Shown one piece after another: positions 21,354 through 33,631 of a stretch of 64,000 bases of DNA. The translations under genes and the position numbers were made by a program. Numbering within the stretch: position 1 is the stretch's first letter; each line of letters starts with the position of its first letter. The notes under the pieces were generated by a model, which worked only from the letters and a program-made list of their open reading frames with translations, ran no database searches and was not told where the DNA came from. Where the stretch lies: the NCBI GenBank assembly GCA_002812745.2, contig NCSJ02000097.1, forward strand, positions 62,001-126,000. The letters are read 5' to 3'. This DNA comes from Scytalidium lignicola. Lineage: Eukaryota > Ascomycota > Leotiomycetes.

Positions 21354-22382
21354 CTAACGCCCACTCTTCCTCTTGTTCAAAAAATCCCTAATCATTCCAG
21401 TCCTGGGATTTTTAGGTTTTGACTCTTCCTCAACAACCACATCCTCTTCATCCTCATCCGAATCTGGAGGAGAGTAAGCCCTCTCCTCATCCTCGCAAAC
21501 GACAACGTACCACCCTACTTTCTCGTTCTTCTCTACAGAGTCCCTCAATCTCTCAAACCATCCTACCCATTTACTCCTCCTTTTCATCCCACGAGCACCA
21601 ACACTAAGAGTACTACTCCTCGAGCCAGCAGCTGCTGGTACCGGTGAGTCCGGCACTGATGAAGTAGTGCCTTCACTCTCGCTCTTCCAAACCTCATACC
21701 TCTCCATCTCCTCTGTAATAGACACACCCAATGGGACTTCAACCACGTAATCAGCGATATACGCCCACGGCTGACTGACCACGAGCTCATTAGCATCATA
21801 CTGTTCAATAAACTTGACGACGCTCCAGTCATTAAATCTAGGTTCCTTTGACCGAGGAAGATTCTCCGAAGTGCTTCCAGGACTGGACTCCATGCTGGAA
21901 TTTAGACCATTGCTATTACCGTTGCCGTTGCCATTGCCATTTCTCGAGTGTTTAATCCTATCTGGGACATCGGAGGTACTGAGCATCCTAGACATCGGCC
22001 TCGCCAGCAATCCCAAATTCTGAATGGACCTCCTCTTGTGCAGTGCACCCGCTGCCGCACCATGTCCACCAGCATCTGTCGTTCGCTCTTCTCCAGCAGA
22101 AGTTGCAGGTGGCCGTGCTCCCGCGGGCCCAATCCCAGCCATATCCCTTCGTTCTTGCATATCCCTCTTCGTCCGTGTCATTGGGAATGCCGCGACACCA
22201 GTAGATGGGGGATGACTAGGCGGTAGGAAATCAAAGAGCGAGTAGAAGGAATTGAGCAAAGTGATAGATGTTGCTGGCGCGATTATCCATTCTGGCGCTG
22301 CGTCGTCTAGGTCGTTGAAGATTACATGGAGTAGGATTGATTTGCGGTGCCAGCGGAAGCCGTGTAAGAGGTAAGTTGGCAT
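21354..22382 (-). CDS. FlbE-like developmental regulator
   Basis: This is a single-exon ORF of 342 aa from an ATG at 22382. The N-terminus, MPTYLLHGFRWHRKSILLHV followed by IFNDLDDAAPEWIIAPATS, matches from memory the conserved head of the Aspergillus FlbE family. FlbE acts at hyphal tips with FlbD to promote asexual development. The middle (about residues 75-165) is low-complexity. A second ordered block, FNDWSVVKFIEQYDANELVVSQPWAYIADYVVEV, lies near residues 180-215. The Trp-rich SKWVGWFERLRDSVEKNEKVGWYVVVCEDEERAYSPP segment follows near 270-305. No catalytic motif is visible. An N at 22387, five bases upstream of the start, does not affect the frame. The family assignment rests on the N-terminal signature only, so the biological role is inferred. 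Confidence 0.68.
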   Translation of the reverse strand: MPTYLLHGFRWHRKSILLHVIFNDLDDAAPEWIIAPATSITLLNSFYSLFDFLPPSHPPSTGVAAFPMTRTKRDMQERRDMAGIGPAGARPPATSAGEERTTDAGGHGAAAGALHKRRSIQNLGLLARPMSRMLSTSDVPDRIKHSRNGNGNGNGNSNGLNSSMESSPGSTSENLPRSKEPRFNDWSVVKFIEQYDANELVVSQPWAYIADYVVEVPLGVSITEEMERYEVWKSESEGTTSSVPDSPVPAAAGSRSSTLSVGARGMKRRSKWVGWFERLRDSVEKNEKVGWYVVVCEDEERAYSPPDSDEDEEDVVVEEESKPKNPRTGMIRDFLNKRKSGR

Positions 22383-23823
22383 TGTCNTTTCTCTTTCAGG
22401 AAAATGGGAGAGAGAGAGAATGGTGTGATTTTAATTTTTGGTGTAGTAGCAAAAGAGGATTTGGTATTGAATGATAACCNTTTTTGTGGGGTTTCTTTTT
22501 ATCTCTCTCTCTCTTTTTTCCTAAAAAAGAAAGGATCAAAGGGGCGAGCGAAGAGAAGGAGCACAAACCAAGGCGCAGGGACTTGAATTATTTGTCTTTG
22601 CACGTTGCCCTGTATATTATTTTCTGCAGCCGCACGGCCAGCCTTGCCTAGAGTGGCTGAAGTAGTATTTAGGAAGGCCGATCCGAATACGTCCAAACAG
22701 GCCACGATCCTTCGAAGCTTCTCTTCCTACCTTTTTTACGGAGAATTCCCGATATAATTTATACGTTCAATCACGTCTGAACATATCAAGCCGGACGCGC
22801 GCATGGCCGTGCATCTCACCGCATATGCACGAAGGGAATGGAGTGCATTTTGCGGGTGGAATCTTGTGGATAAAAGCAGGTCCGAGCATCGTACGTCGGT
22901 CCCGGATGGGGACGAATGGGGAAGTGGCGCAGGCCGAGGGTCAAGCCAGACTTTGTGGCTGAGTCAATTAGGGGGGAGGTTGTGATGAACCATAAAATGA
23001 TGAGCAATGAGAGAGAGTCGAGAGGAATAGCAACAATGTTTGCATATATATTATAAATATTCAAATTTATTTGCCTAGATATAGGTATCTAAAATTTTCT
23101 CTGCACATTGGAAGCTTTGGTAGTTTGTTAAAACTATCCTCCATCCTCAATATCATGGCACATTCCACACATAGACAAAGGCGGCTTAAATGTTATATTG
23201 AGCCCGGTCCCCGTAACCACACCTTTCCCACTCCCTAATCCATTGATCATCAAGCAATTGAATAAAACCTCCTCCAAATAAGCGCTGCATCAACAAGAAC
23301 GGTAAGAATTGTGTGGAGAAAATCATTTTTCCAAGTGGCAGAAAATAGACACCAATGCAGAATCCACCAAAATGCAGCCAAAAGATGGGTATATGTGCAA
23401 AAACCGTACGTAGTAATATGTCCTCGAAGAAGATAAAGCAAAGCCAGAATCCCGGCTAAACCTTTCCCACTGCATCGAGCAGCATATTCAAATTTGATGA
23501 TAATCACCGAAGAGTGAGTCATCCTCCACAGAAGAATAAAAAGAACAAAAAGTCGCGGTTATCATGAGATCACAGGAATAGATTTCCATCCTGATCAAGG
23601 CGTAATTACGTGATCCAGACGTATTAGAATGTATAAGCCGAAAAGATACGCGGATAGTATCCCAGATCCGGTCGGTTGTGTGACTGGTGGGCTTTTGCCA
23701 TCCAAGAATGGTATAAGCGAATGGGTAGAATGCAAAAAGTAATGGTGAATATATTTTGGTTCTTTTCCAGCGACTAAGAGAGGTCCGGCTAGATGCTGGA
23801 AAGTGTCGATCCAACTTAAAGTC
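22383..23823. other. intergenic with two hydrophobic ORFs of uncertain status
   Basis: The right part (about 23250-23814, minus strand) contains two overlapping ORFs. One includes WKRTKIYSPLLFAFYPFAYT and the other a Trp- and Leu-rich stretch reminiscent of two or three membrane helices. The first has no ATG at its open end, and I could not find a donor/acceptor pair that joins them in phase. A small membrane-protein gene or its remnant is possible but unproven. The left part is the FlbE-like gene promoter, with Ns at 22387 and 22480 before T runs. Confidence 0.3.
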
Positions 23824-25437
23824 TTAGAGGATATATCCTATGGCCACGGCAATCAGGAGACCTGCACTGACAAATTCACGAGAAAGTAGTATGCCAGGAG
23901 CAGCGCCCTTCTTGGAAGGGGAAGGCTTTGCACTCTCTTCGACGGAGGCAGATGCAGTCACACTAGCAGGGCTTGGGCCAGAACTGATACTCTCGGAGGC
24001 GGCACTGCTCGTGACATTCTCAAAGAAAATGTGTGGAGAAACCGAAGGATACGAGCTGCTCGTGAGACTGACGCTAGAAGTTGATGAAGTAGAGCTTGAT
24101 TTGGAAGAGGTTACGCTTGATGTAGTGGAAGCGCTAGTAGTGGTAGTGGTAGAGCTAGGTTTCGTGGTAGTGGTTGTTGCTGTTGTTGTTGATGATGATG
24201 TTGTTGTTGTAGTAGATGTTGTCGTGGTTGACGTTGTTGTCGTTGTTGTTGTTGTCGTCGTCGTAGTGGTTGTCGGAGCGGCTGACGAGCTTTGGGCCAT
24301 TGCAACTTTATTAGCTAGTGCCCCCAAATTCCCGGTTCCTGAACTAGAGCTAGAATCACCAGCATTGAATACAACAATGTTAGCGGTCTGCCCTTTTGGC
24401 ACCGTCACGACACAGAAATTAGCACCGCCTGCGCCACTGGCTTGATCAGAGCTCGTTACACCTCCAATGTCGTTTTGGCTAGGGTCAATAGAACAAGGTT
24501 CACCATTGCAGCCAGAACCAGAGCATTCGATTTTGATTCCGAAGCTCGGCGCAGTAGTGCCTAGGTCTGAACCCGTCCAGATGGGATTCCATCCAATCTT
24601 CACATACGTGCTTCCGCTGGCATCTGCATTCGCACCTGCAACATAAGGAGCCCAGTTTCCAATTGGCTTTGACCCATCGCCCCAGATACAACCATCGGCT
24701 ACATCAACTCCAGGGGGGTTAATATAGAAGCTAAAAAAAAAAATGTCAGCATCAATATGAAAGTAGTGGACGGGTATTATCGTACTGTGCTGCCGTACTA
24801 CACCAGTAGTCAGGACCAGGTACAGCTAATTGGGCGAAGCTATCCACAGCCGTCGGAATCAACATAGCTTCATTGCCGGGCAGAACAGTTTGACAGAAGG
24901 AGACAACCGATCCGCAGTTGTTCTGTGCACCAACGGAGGCAACACCATCCACACACCATGGCCTGTCCGGGAAGGGTTTTTCAATTTCGCCATTTGCATT
25001 GCAAAATGCACCGCCATCCTAGAGAGTCAGCCAGCGAAAGACGTGTTTGGTACAGGAGAAAATACCATTGACTTTGGAAAGGTATACGAAGTTGCATCCG
25101 GATTCCATTGCATTGATACTTGGCCAGAAGGGCATGCCACTGGGCAATACGAGTTAGGCTTGCAGGCCTGATCGGGACTCATGGCCCATCCCGCGTTCTG
25201 AGCATCAGGAGTCACAGCAACCAAGCCGGCATCGGTTGGGAAAGGGCATGTTGTACGCTTCCTCAGCTCAGGCTGTTCATCACCGCCTGCCCGTGGAGAT
25301 GTATGCAACACCTTGTGTTGATGCCTCTTGCCAAGCCCTGTGAAATGTTGATGACCGTGTGCGTGTTTAGCTTCACACTGCGAGGACAGTAGCAGCACAG
25401 CGGCGCTGACTGCGGTGTGGACGTCCAAGAATCTCAT
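23824..25437 (-). CDS. SUN-family cell-wall protein with predicted GPI anchor
   Basis: The inferred exons are 25437-25066, 25018-24786 and 24730-23824, giving 503 aa in consistent phases (0 and 2). A signal peptide (ending near SSQCEA) precedes a His-rich propeptide-like segment with Lys-Arg sites. The SUN domain follows: CPFPTDAGLVAVTPDAQNAG, ACKPNSYCPVACPSGQVSMQ, WCVDG, LPGNEAMLIPT, PDYWCSTAA and FYINPPGVDVADGCIWG. SUN proteins (Sun4/Uth1/Nca3 relatives, GH132) act on beta-glucan in the wall and in septation. A long Thr-rich then Ser-rich stalk begins near residue 345, and the protein ends in a hydrophobic tail (FVSAGLLIAVAIGYIL). A GPI anchor is therefore inferred, placing this in the anchored branch of the family. 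The Thr repeat makes a long valine-rich antisense ORF that is not a gene. Confidence 0.9.
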
Positions 25438-27189
25438 CGTGGATGCGTATACTTGAAATCTATTGCTTGTCGGACCGTGTAACGTCCCTCACAAATGCCT
25501 TGACTTCTGGATCGCGCGTGGGTTTTCCGAGCCCGAGATCCAATGCAGAAGAAACGGCTAGGGACAGAACTTTCGTCTGATGTAAATGCAAATGCAAATG
25601 CAAGAAAGAAAATGCGCGCCAAAAGAGAACAGAACGAGTGACTCGAGTGAGTATCTGCAAGACTGCAAAAAGAATGTGTTGGCGACAGAGCGACCAGAAA
25701 GGAGCGACGATGCCAATAAAGAGGGAGCAACGATGGAGACCAAGAGGAGAGAGACCCACGACTTTGAAGAGAACGACGGGCAGAATGAAACTAACCAACT
25801 AACGCAGCTATTACTGGCAACATATTTTCTCAGTACGGGACCTGAGGCCCCCCAGTGGCATGACCACGGTTTGGGCCAAGTGCTGATTCCCCCCTCGACC
25901 GGTTCCTGCGCCAGACGGGGGTTTGAGAGGCTTGAGAGGAGACAAGAGAAATGAGGCAAAGTCGAGGCCTTTCGCAGCCTGCCATTTTCCCCTGACGGCT
26001 AAACTACCTTCGGACGGCTATTCCGCATGCGGTATCGCGTTGGCGCTAGTGCACAAAGGGACTTAGCCCTGCTTTCCCCAAAACGACGCGGAGCCAATAG
26101 CAGGTGGCACCGTGGCGGAAAACGGCTTCAGGTAATTTCCCAAGTCGGCGCTTTGGTAAATTATCAGATGAGGATTAAGAAATCGCCTCCCCCCTCGTTT
26201 CCCCCTTCAACTCTCTCATTCATTACTGTACCGTACTCTAATTTATGTGTTCGGCTACTGGCGGTTGCGGAGAGCTCTCCGAGCTGATCCACTTGGCTGA
26301 AGTCTTGTTTGTCTTAAAAGGTTGCACCCGTGATAGAGCCAAGCCTTGGTCTCGTATGCCTTGCCTCGATGTCCAAGCTCTCATATGTGGAATAACGTTT
26401 TTAACAACAAGCCATTTGCAATCCAGAGGGCTGAAGACAAGCTTGGCACCGCCCCGACCTTTCTCCAGACTGAATACTGTAATCGTACCGCGTCTCAAAA
26501 GTGCTTTCGTGATCAGGTTTGGATATCAAAAGAGATGCTCTTGCAGGCGGTAGATATATGGCAATTAACTTCGCTGCTACGGTAGAACTATTAATGAGCC
26601 CCAATACGATGCTGTGGCGCAAACCATTCCTTTCGGGGGAAAGAGAGTGTTTGTTTGCATAAACTATTCCCCTTGCAGCGGAGATGTCGTTCCACGACCC
26701 TGTCAACCTGATACAGGTCCTTCGTTTAGTCGTCGGAATCGAGAGAAATTCTTCGAACACAGTTGCTAGGCTAGAATAGAACGCGATATGAGCCAACAAA
26801 GATTTTCTTTTCGAGATCAAGACTTTTTGATACTAGTAGAGTTTGTTGCTATTGGCATGCTAAGTAAAAAGAGGCTGAAAGTATCTCCCTGCAAGGCCCC
26901 ACCAAGTACGATGTGCGGTAAGCTCGTATTATGGCCATTGCTACTCTAATATGTCTGATCAGTTTGTGAAGATCTCTAATATTAGATGGAGAGGACTAAT
27001 AGAGATTGTGGTTGCAACAATGTAACTAAGTGCAAGAATTTCTCTTCCTGAATAGGACGTACGCCTTGCGAATCCGTTTAGGTACGATCGACGTCATCCG
27101 ACGTTGTAGCCTCGCCAGCCTCGCCGCTCCCCACCTCGGCACATCTTTCTTACCCGATGCCCAACCTTATTTCCTGTGAAGGAGAAAAT
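25438..27189. other. 1.75-kb gap: SUN gene promoter and unannotated DNA
   Basis: The SUN gene promoter lies at the left. ORFs of 80-139 aa at 25434-26820 have no recognisable motif and conflict with each other. TACTGTA motifs occur near 26225 and 26477. A plus-strand frame-consistent ATG at 27157 (11 codons upstream of the chosen PPM1 start) may be an alternative start. Confidence 0.35.
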
Positions 27190-28447
27190 ATGTCAGCACC
27201 ACAGATTCCCAATCTGCTATCTTTAAGAGGCAGCAGAGGTCGAGGCCGTGGGCGAGGTCGCGGTGGACATCCAACACGCTCCTCGAGATCAGGAGCTCAA
27301 AGTGATGAGACGATCCAAGGCACAGATACAGACGCTGCAGTTTCACGTCTCAGTGCAGTCACTCTGGGATACCTCGAAGATCGATATGCTGAACACTTCG
27401 TCAGTGGACCTGCGATACGAAGACTGCCAATTATTAATCGAGGTATGTCCTATAGGGGTTTACCAGATTCATTGATTTGTGCAGAGTCGGATTCATCAAT
27501 GACTCCAACTCACAAACGGCCTTTATTTTATAGGAACATACACTCGTACCTCAACCCTTGATCTTCTCATAAATGCCTTTCTCTCATCATCTGGTTCAAA
27601 GACACCAACATCTTCATCTCCATCAGCCTCTGCTGCGCAACTCCAAACAAAGCAAATAATTTCATTAGGAGCTGGGACAGACACCCGTTACTTCCGAATT
27701 CGGGACCAAAATTTACATAAGAACGTTATATACCACGAATTCGACTTTCCTCGTGTCACTGAAGTTAAATATAGGGTTGTACAGAATAGTCCATCTCTAC
27801 GTAACCAGGAAAATGTCTTTCGGAGGTTCGACGGGCCGGATGGAGAAACAAGTGCTGAGGCTGCAGAGTGGGGATATCTAAACAACATCGATGGCAAGGA
27901 TCAATGTGGATACATCTGCCACCCACTTGATCTTCGAAATCTCACTTCGCTTCCTTCGCTTCAATCTTTGCGAAGTCTCCGAGATGATATCCCGACATTG
28001 ATCATCTCTGAATGCTGTCTATGCTATTTCGAGGTTGACATTGCAAGGGATATCATAAAGTGGTTTCAAGACAAGATACCGTCTCTAGGAATTGTTCTGT
28101 ACGAGCCAATTGGATCAAACGATTCATTCGGGCAGATGATGGTCTCAAATCTCGCGGCTCGGAATATAGTCATGCCTACTGTTCAAAGGTACAAGACTTT
28201 AGATGATCAGAAGGAGAGACTAGTAGAGCTTGGATTTGGAAATCCTGATGGCGATCAGAAAGCGGTGAGTATCGAGCATATTTGGAACAAATGGATTCCA
28301 AATGAGGAGAAACGCAGAGTCGATCGGCTTGAGGGTTTAGATGAAGTCGAGGAGTGGATATTACTAGCCCAGCATTATGGAGTGGTTTGGGGTTGGAGTG
28401 GCGGATCGGAGTGGGATTGCTGGAGTGAATTGCCTGTGGTGACTTGA
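27190..28447 (+). CDS. PPM1: leucine carboxyl methyltransferase PPM1 (LCMT1)
   Basis: Ppm1/LCMT1 methylates the C-terminal leucine of the PP2A catalytic subunit and so controls holoenzyme assembly. The inferred exons are 27190-27442 and 27534-28447, giving 388 aa; the 91-nt intron is in phase 1. Signature segments are [16 protein letters not shown], the spliced [17 protein letters not shown], and the SAM-binding motif [14 protein letters not shown] near residue 129. [20 protein letters not shown] and [18 protein letters not shown] follow, and the tail is [14 protein letters not shown] ([17 protein letters not shown]). Length and order match fungal Ppm1. The N-terminus carries an Arg-Gly run ([10 protein letters not shown]) near residues 16-27. 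An in-frame ATG at 27157 could add 11 residues; the internal one is preferred by analogy to the usual short start. Confidence 0.93.
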
Positions 28448-29451
28448 GTGTCACTCGTCTCAGAAACCAAAAACAATTAGCATATGAAGAACTCAGCATG
28501 CTATTATTTCATAAACAAATCGGCTTTATTAACTGTGAGCAGCAGGTCTTGCCACACCTCACCAAATACGAGTTAATAGCTTGTCGTATCTCGAGCATTC
28601 ACATTTGCTGTTTTACATCACTATCATCCTTATAGGTAATGTTTCTTCTCCGAAATTTATATCAATTAGACTTCAGTAGGTCTTAGTCATGATATTCTAA
28701 ATTATACAACCATACGCTACATGTTCTCCTTTGGCCCATTGTTCCTGGGTTATGGTATAATTTGACCTTGTGTACTCCGTGAAAGCAACCTCACCCTTGA
28801 TGCTCTACATGGAGTTAAGAGGATACTCGTAACCGATCCGTCCGAGCCTATATATGACTTTATAATATAACAATATAGAAGGGGAAAGAGATGGAGAAAA
28901 AATGGTAATTTGGAATGAAAAAAGAATAAAAATAACAAAAGAGTTCGAGCCATACAGACTTATATATGCTGTACGCTCTACATCTCTAATAATGTCAGTG
29001 ACAAGCACATCAATACAGTAGATTTTCATCTTCCTAGAAAAATCCACCTCTTAGAAAAACAATTTGACCTGACCATTCTGCCACAATGGCGCCTTTTGTA
29101 GTTCGTTGGAGACTAGGTTGCTTATTTGGATTTATATAAGAAAAGTATCCTTTCTTGGGAAAGGTCGCTATCAAAATGTGAAGTTTAGCGTAAAAATGAG
29201 CTGTTTCCTTGCTAGTAGGCCTAGTTTTATTTCACAGAATCTAGAGTTATGGAACACTAGTAGGAGCAAAATATTAAAAACCACATCAAATAAAGAAATN
29301 GGGGGGTATATATCATGCTCCAAGTAAGAGTTTGATCGGTACTCGCCCATAAGTATGTGGGATTTTGACAAATCCTCAAGCCAGAAAAAAGGGGTAGAAA
29401 AGTATGCTATAATCTAGAATTCTCTACATTCAGACCCGCAATAACGCGGAA
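28448..29451. other. convergent intergenic region, PPM1 / ATG22
   Basis: This 1-kb AT-rich stretch lies between two 3' ends. It holds an N at 29300 before a G run. ORFs near 28750-29047 (minus) are hydrophobic but overlap in two frames and lack motifs. I see no gene. Confidence 0.35.
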
Positions 29452-31396
29452 TCAGTTGTGGCTAGCTAATAAACCTTCAGACTCCTGAATGCCGTCCTCG
29501 TTCCCTCTTCCATCCTCCTCACCGCCTGATAGCTTCCTAAGGGTTCCAGCCATACGAAGCGCATCCTCCTTCCCCTTGTCCACATTCACTAACCATATCA
29601 ATGGTGCGGATATAGCAACCAAAACAGCTAGAAATCCAAATGCCGGTCTAATCTTACCAGTAGCATCAATAATTATTCCTACCAATGTCGGACCAACAGC
29701 TGAGCTGCCTTTGTCCGTGATAGCATAGAGAGCATAGAATGCAGCCTCGCTTCCGGGAGGAATGAGGAGACCATAAAATGATCGAGAAAACGAGTTGATT
29801 CCACCCATGACGAAGCCATAGATCACAGCGAGCGGGAATATCTCCCATGCTTGTTGCAAGCCTCCAACTCCCCAGGATTGAATGAATGGTAGGTATCCCA
29901 TCAATCCGTAAAGGGGGATAAATTCTAGCACTGCCACACAAAGAACGATGGTGTGGCGTGATTGCAGGGAAAATCTCTGTGCGATGATGGGCCAGATGAG
30001 AGCCCCCGAAAACGCAGAGGCCGTAGTTGTTATGGAAAGGAAGGCGACAGCAACAGTACTCATTTTCAGCTCTGTACGAGCAAAAAGAATCGCAGTGGCG
30101 TTAACCGTGGATATAGCATCAGACAGAAGAAACCAGGCAACAAGATATGTGGCCATCTGCCGAAGTTTGAGAGCAACCTTAATGGTCTTCCATAATGAAG
30201 TCCATGCAAAAGCGAAGTATGACCAAAAGGCGCGCCAATTAGTTTTGCTACCAGGCNAAAACCGAATGTAATGGCGGGCCAGGTCGGTCTCGAAGCCACA
30301 TCTGAGTGGGTATGGTGAATCCAAACCACCATAAACCAACAAAAAATAGGACAATACGAAGCGGCAGGGTTGACGAGGAAGAAAGGAAGTCAATTTTAGA
30401 CATGACAAAAAGCATAATAATGCAGACGCACTGAACTAATACTGCCGCAGCATAGCCAATTCCAGTTCCTCGAGATGAGATTTTGGTTGAAAGTTGAAGT
30501 TCTGCTGAATCTGCCTTAGAATCCGGTTTCTTTGGGGATATATTGGCGTAGTCCTCTTGTTCGAGGTCAATCGATAAAGAATGTCTATCATCTGACTGGA
30601 GAGTTTCCAGAGGCACAGATTCAGGGTCTTCTGTGGAACTGCTTTGGTTACTCCCAACTTCTGGATGGTTTGCAACGAGAACTGGCAAAAAGGAATTGTA
30701 CAAGACAAATGATGACCCCACGGAAGCTACGCCTATGATGGTTAAGAGAGATCCAACAACGAATATCTTAGGCACAACAAAAATGAATAGCATGGCTGCC
30801 GTGGATCCAGTGAATGCGAATCCAATCAGCAATTTCTTCCGATTATTACCTTAAAATGTAATGTTAGTTCTCTTATCACCAACGTCAATGTCTTATCACT
30901 GTACGTACCGTGATCGGCCACTGAACTAAATGATATAAGAGCAAAAGTTTGAATAAACACAGCCAAGGAAAATGTGTACATTGCAAAACTTGAGGTCGTT
31001 ACTTCCGACCCAAAAAGACGGACCACGCATTGGTTAGCTGGCCTCTCCGTTTCCCTTATGAGCAGCCTTGTCAGAGACCGGCTTGGATTGCTCGGTGCTG
31101 GAGGTACTTTGGCAGTACAAGATATGGTCTTGTCTGAAAAGAATACTCCTTGCTCTCGAGCCAACTGCTCCAAGGTCACGGGCAGGAAGGAACCTAAATG
31201 ACGAGGTCAATGGCTGATAACTTATGAGACGGTATCTAGAATAGATATATATACCAACGCCGCAAACCGCAAATACTTCGCCAGCAATGCTATAAGCATA
31301 CCAACCCCATAATTCCCTCCTGCTCGTAACAGTAGTATCCTCGCCCTCATATCGAGGAGTGCGCCGGGACCGTGGCACATCCGTCACAACCATCAT
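29452..31396 (-). CDS. ATG22: Atg22-type vacuolar amino-acid effluxer
   Basis: Atg22 is a multi-pass major-facilitator-like protein of the vacuole membrane that exports amino acids released by autophagy. The inferred exons are 31396-31255, 31193-30909 and 30849-29452, giving 607 aa. Characteristic segments are RRELWGWYAYSIAGEVFAVC, GSFLPVTLEQLAREQG, RLFGSEVTTSSFAMYTFSLA, NNRKKLLIGFAFTGSTAAML and NSFSRSFYGLLIPPGSEAAF. The first two introns are in phase 1. Exon 3 contains an N at 30257. As written, the frame breaks there. When the N is skipped, the sequence reads HSVLPGSKTNWRAF and the rest of the exon has the right length (1397 nt) for the phase, so the gene is intact and the N is an inserted base. 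Five or six helices are visible after the break. A CACGTG site lies about 220 bp upstream. Confidence 0.92.
30257..30257. other. spurious N in the ATG22 coding exon
   Basis: The N sits before an AAAA run (plus strand). Counting it breaks the ATG22 frame and ignoring it restores 465 uninterrupted codons plus the required two phase bases. Confidence 0.85.
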
Positions 31397-32398
31397 TATA
31401 AAAAAAACACCAAGTCGTTAAGCCTAAAATCTAAATGCTATCCAATCATATCTAATAGCACAAGTCGTTAAAATACTGAACACATCAAGAAAATTTCATT
31501 GAAATGCAAGCTTTCAAATTCGTAGACATTTGCTGATTGATTACTGTACCATATCCGGTGCCTCCGTGCCGGAAACCGAAACATTTAACGCAAGTAATTG
31601 ACGCAGACACGTATCACGTGTCAGCCCTATTGGTCATCACCGTAAGTTGATTGGTAGGGATCAACAAGAATAGACCATTAAAGAATCCTTTATAACAATG
31701 GATGAATAACCAAATAGCCCGAGAACCGGGCTTCTTGAAATAAGGTATTTAAACGTCACAATGCCATTGCGCAATTCTTGTGGCCCGTTCGGGGTACACG
31801 TACCGCCCAGTACGACGTACGTCAACTCGCTGCACAGACCGTCCCGTTACAACCTGTTGGTTAAACTCACCAACTGCTATGAAGGGAAAGGGGAAGATGA
31901 CGAGGAGAAGTGTAAGCTTGGAGACGGAGATGCCGAGAAAGAAGAGACCGATATGGTATTGTATAGAGGCTTCCGTGACCTGGATGGAATTGAGGGTTCG
32001 TTATTCCGAAATAGGGGAAGCCATCGGGGATGCTCTACTATGAGCTCATTATTCCATATCCTAATAAGTCATTTGCTCTTAAGATTGTTTGGTATTACAG
32101 AAGGGTTTGTATTTGTTTCCTTCCAATAGCCTTGAAATGCTATATTCTCTTCTTGTTCCTTGTCCTCTTGAATGTACCAACTGTGACGACATCTTAGCAT
32201 GCAGTGAATGCTGGTAAGAATGACGTCTGTTCTTATTTCATTTACTTTCACTCCAACACCTATTTCCGTCAACATTATAAACAACTCTTGTATACAGAAA
32301 TCATCAGGGTTCAGAGGCAAAACTCAACCTTTCAACAAATGGATTCATCAATTTCCTTTTATTTCAATCTCAGCCACTTATTCTTGCGTGCGTTCAGT
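31397..32398. other. intergenic, ATG22 promoter and region before the DUF1264 gene
   Basis: A CACGTG site lies at 31615-31620, followed by ATTGG about ten bases later. A TACTGTA motif lies near 31543. The plus ORF at 31761-32129 has no motif and no homology I recognise. This gap also contains the upstream region of the DUF1264 gene. Confidence 0.4.
31615..31620. promoter_or_regulatory. CACGTG (bHLH/Cbf1-type) site upstream of ATG22
   Basis: This CACGTG palindrome lies about 220 bp upstream of the ATG22 start, with an inverted CCAAT (ATTGG) near 31630. Fungal Cbf1/bHLH factors bind this core; function here is inferred. Confidence 0.45.
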
Positions 32399-33385
32399 AT
32401 GACGGGAAATGGAATAAATTCGGATCCTGTATGTCAATCAATACAACAATACTATATCCTTTAAAGAAACATGTCCAATGGAGGAATTAACCTAGAAATG
32501 CACGTTTCTCAATTGATGTATTATATGAAGCAATAGAGAGTCATGGTCCAAATAACTAAAGCATACTCCTTTAGGCCTTCAAACCTCTCCATAATGTCTG
32601 CGAATTTTTGAACGCATTGCATATCTACGCCGATGAAGCTCGTCGAGGAGTCACTAGACATGTGGAGGCATCGCACTACTGCTCACATGTTGGAAAAGGT
32701 ACAGTATATTAGAAACAGCTTCCATGCCCGGAGCATACCGAAATCCAATTTCAAATTTCTAGCCATTAACCTTTGGAATAATATTAGATCTTCGTCAATG
32801 CTTGATCTATGACTCGTCCAAGAAAGATGCACGTCTCGTAGGCGTCGAGTATATGATCCCAAAGCACGTCTACGAAACTCTAGACTCAGAAGAACAGAAA
32901 TTGTGGCACTCACACGAATATGAAGTCGGTTCCGGTATGCTTGTAATGCCAAAGCCTGAGGAAGTCACTGCGGATGAATGGGAGAAGATGGAGACACTGG
33001 CTATGAAGGAAGTTAGCGGGCTATATGGGAAGACGTGGCACTTTTGGCAAATTGATAGAGGAGATGAACTACCACTTGGTAAGTTTTGACAGTTTTCTTT
33101 GACATACAGTTTACACGCTTGGTTTCCTATAGAAGNTTTTTTTTGTTTTTGTTTTGGCATCAGGGCTAATGAGGGCCATGTTTTTGGCTTGTAGGGGTGC
33201 CACAACTCATGGGCTCGCTGGTCAGACCTGGCCAGATTGACTTAGACAAGGAGTTGAAAGGTCGTAATGAGAAATATGGAGTGGATCATAAGGACAAGGC
33301 GCAGCGACGGGCAGATGCTGGGGTTAAGGGCCCTGGGATACATCCGAATGCTGACTCCTGGTGGAAGGAAAGTGATGTAGTTTAA
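32399..33385 (+). CDS. DUF1264 (oil-body-associated-like) protein
   Basis: Three exons are well supported: 32575-32698, 32788-33078 and 33195-33385. They encode [74 protein letters not shown] and [19 protein letters not shown] joined to VPQLMGSL. This is the DUF1264 family, which includes plant oil-body-associated proteins and is widespread in fungi; its biochemical role is unknown. The Cys/His pattern HYC...QC and the HSHEYEV motif are conserved in the family. The first exon is uncertain. The phase-compatible candidate is 32399-32428 ([10 protein letters not shown] with a GTATGT donor), which would give 211 aa. The third intron contains an N (33136) before a T run. It is convergent with EXO5 at a 246-bp gap. 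Confidence 0.8.
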
Positions 33386-33631
33386 CTCATATTCGAGACC
33401 GATCATCCCCAAAGTTACAACGTTCTGCGTAAAATGAATAGTAGATGCAGTGAAGTGTTTTAAGATAGTATTCTTCCAAGAGATGCACCATACTCTAATA
33501 TATCTTTATTCTCATCTTGCGCTGATATATATTTATACTGTAATATTAGTATATTGTTATATATAGATCTTTTGTACCGTACATATGGCATATACTTGCT
33601 TTTGGTAATCACACAGTGTGAGATTATTATC

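Noticed and set aside
23840..24445. 201-aa plus-strand ORF rich in Val
   Set aside because: It is the antisense shadow of the Thr/Ser-rich stalk of the SUN-family gene; repeated Thr codons read as Val on the other strand.
25558..26820. Several 80-139 aa ORFs on both strands
   Set aside because: They overlap each other in conflicting frames, lack motifs and splice structure, and lie in the SUN gene promoter region.
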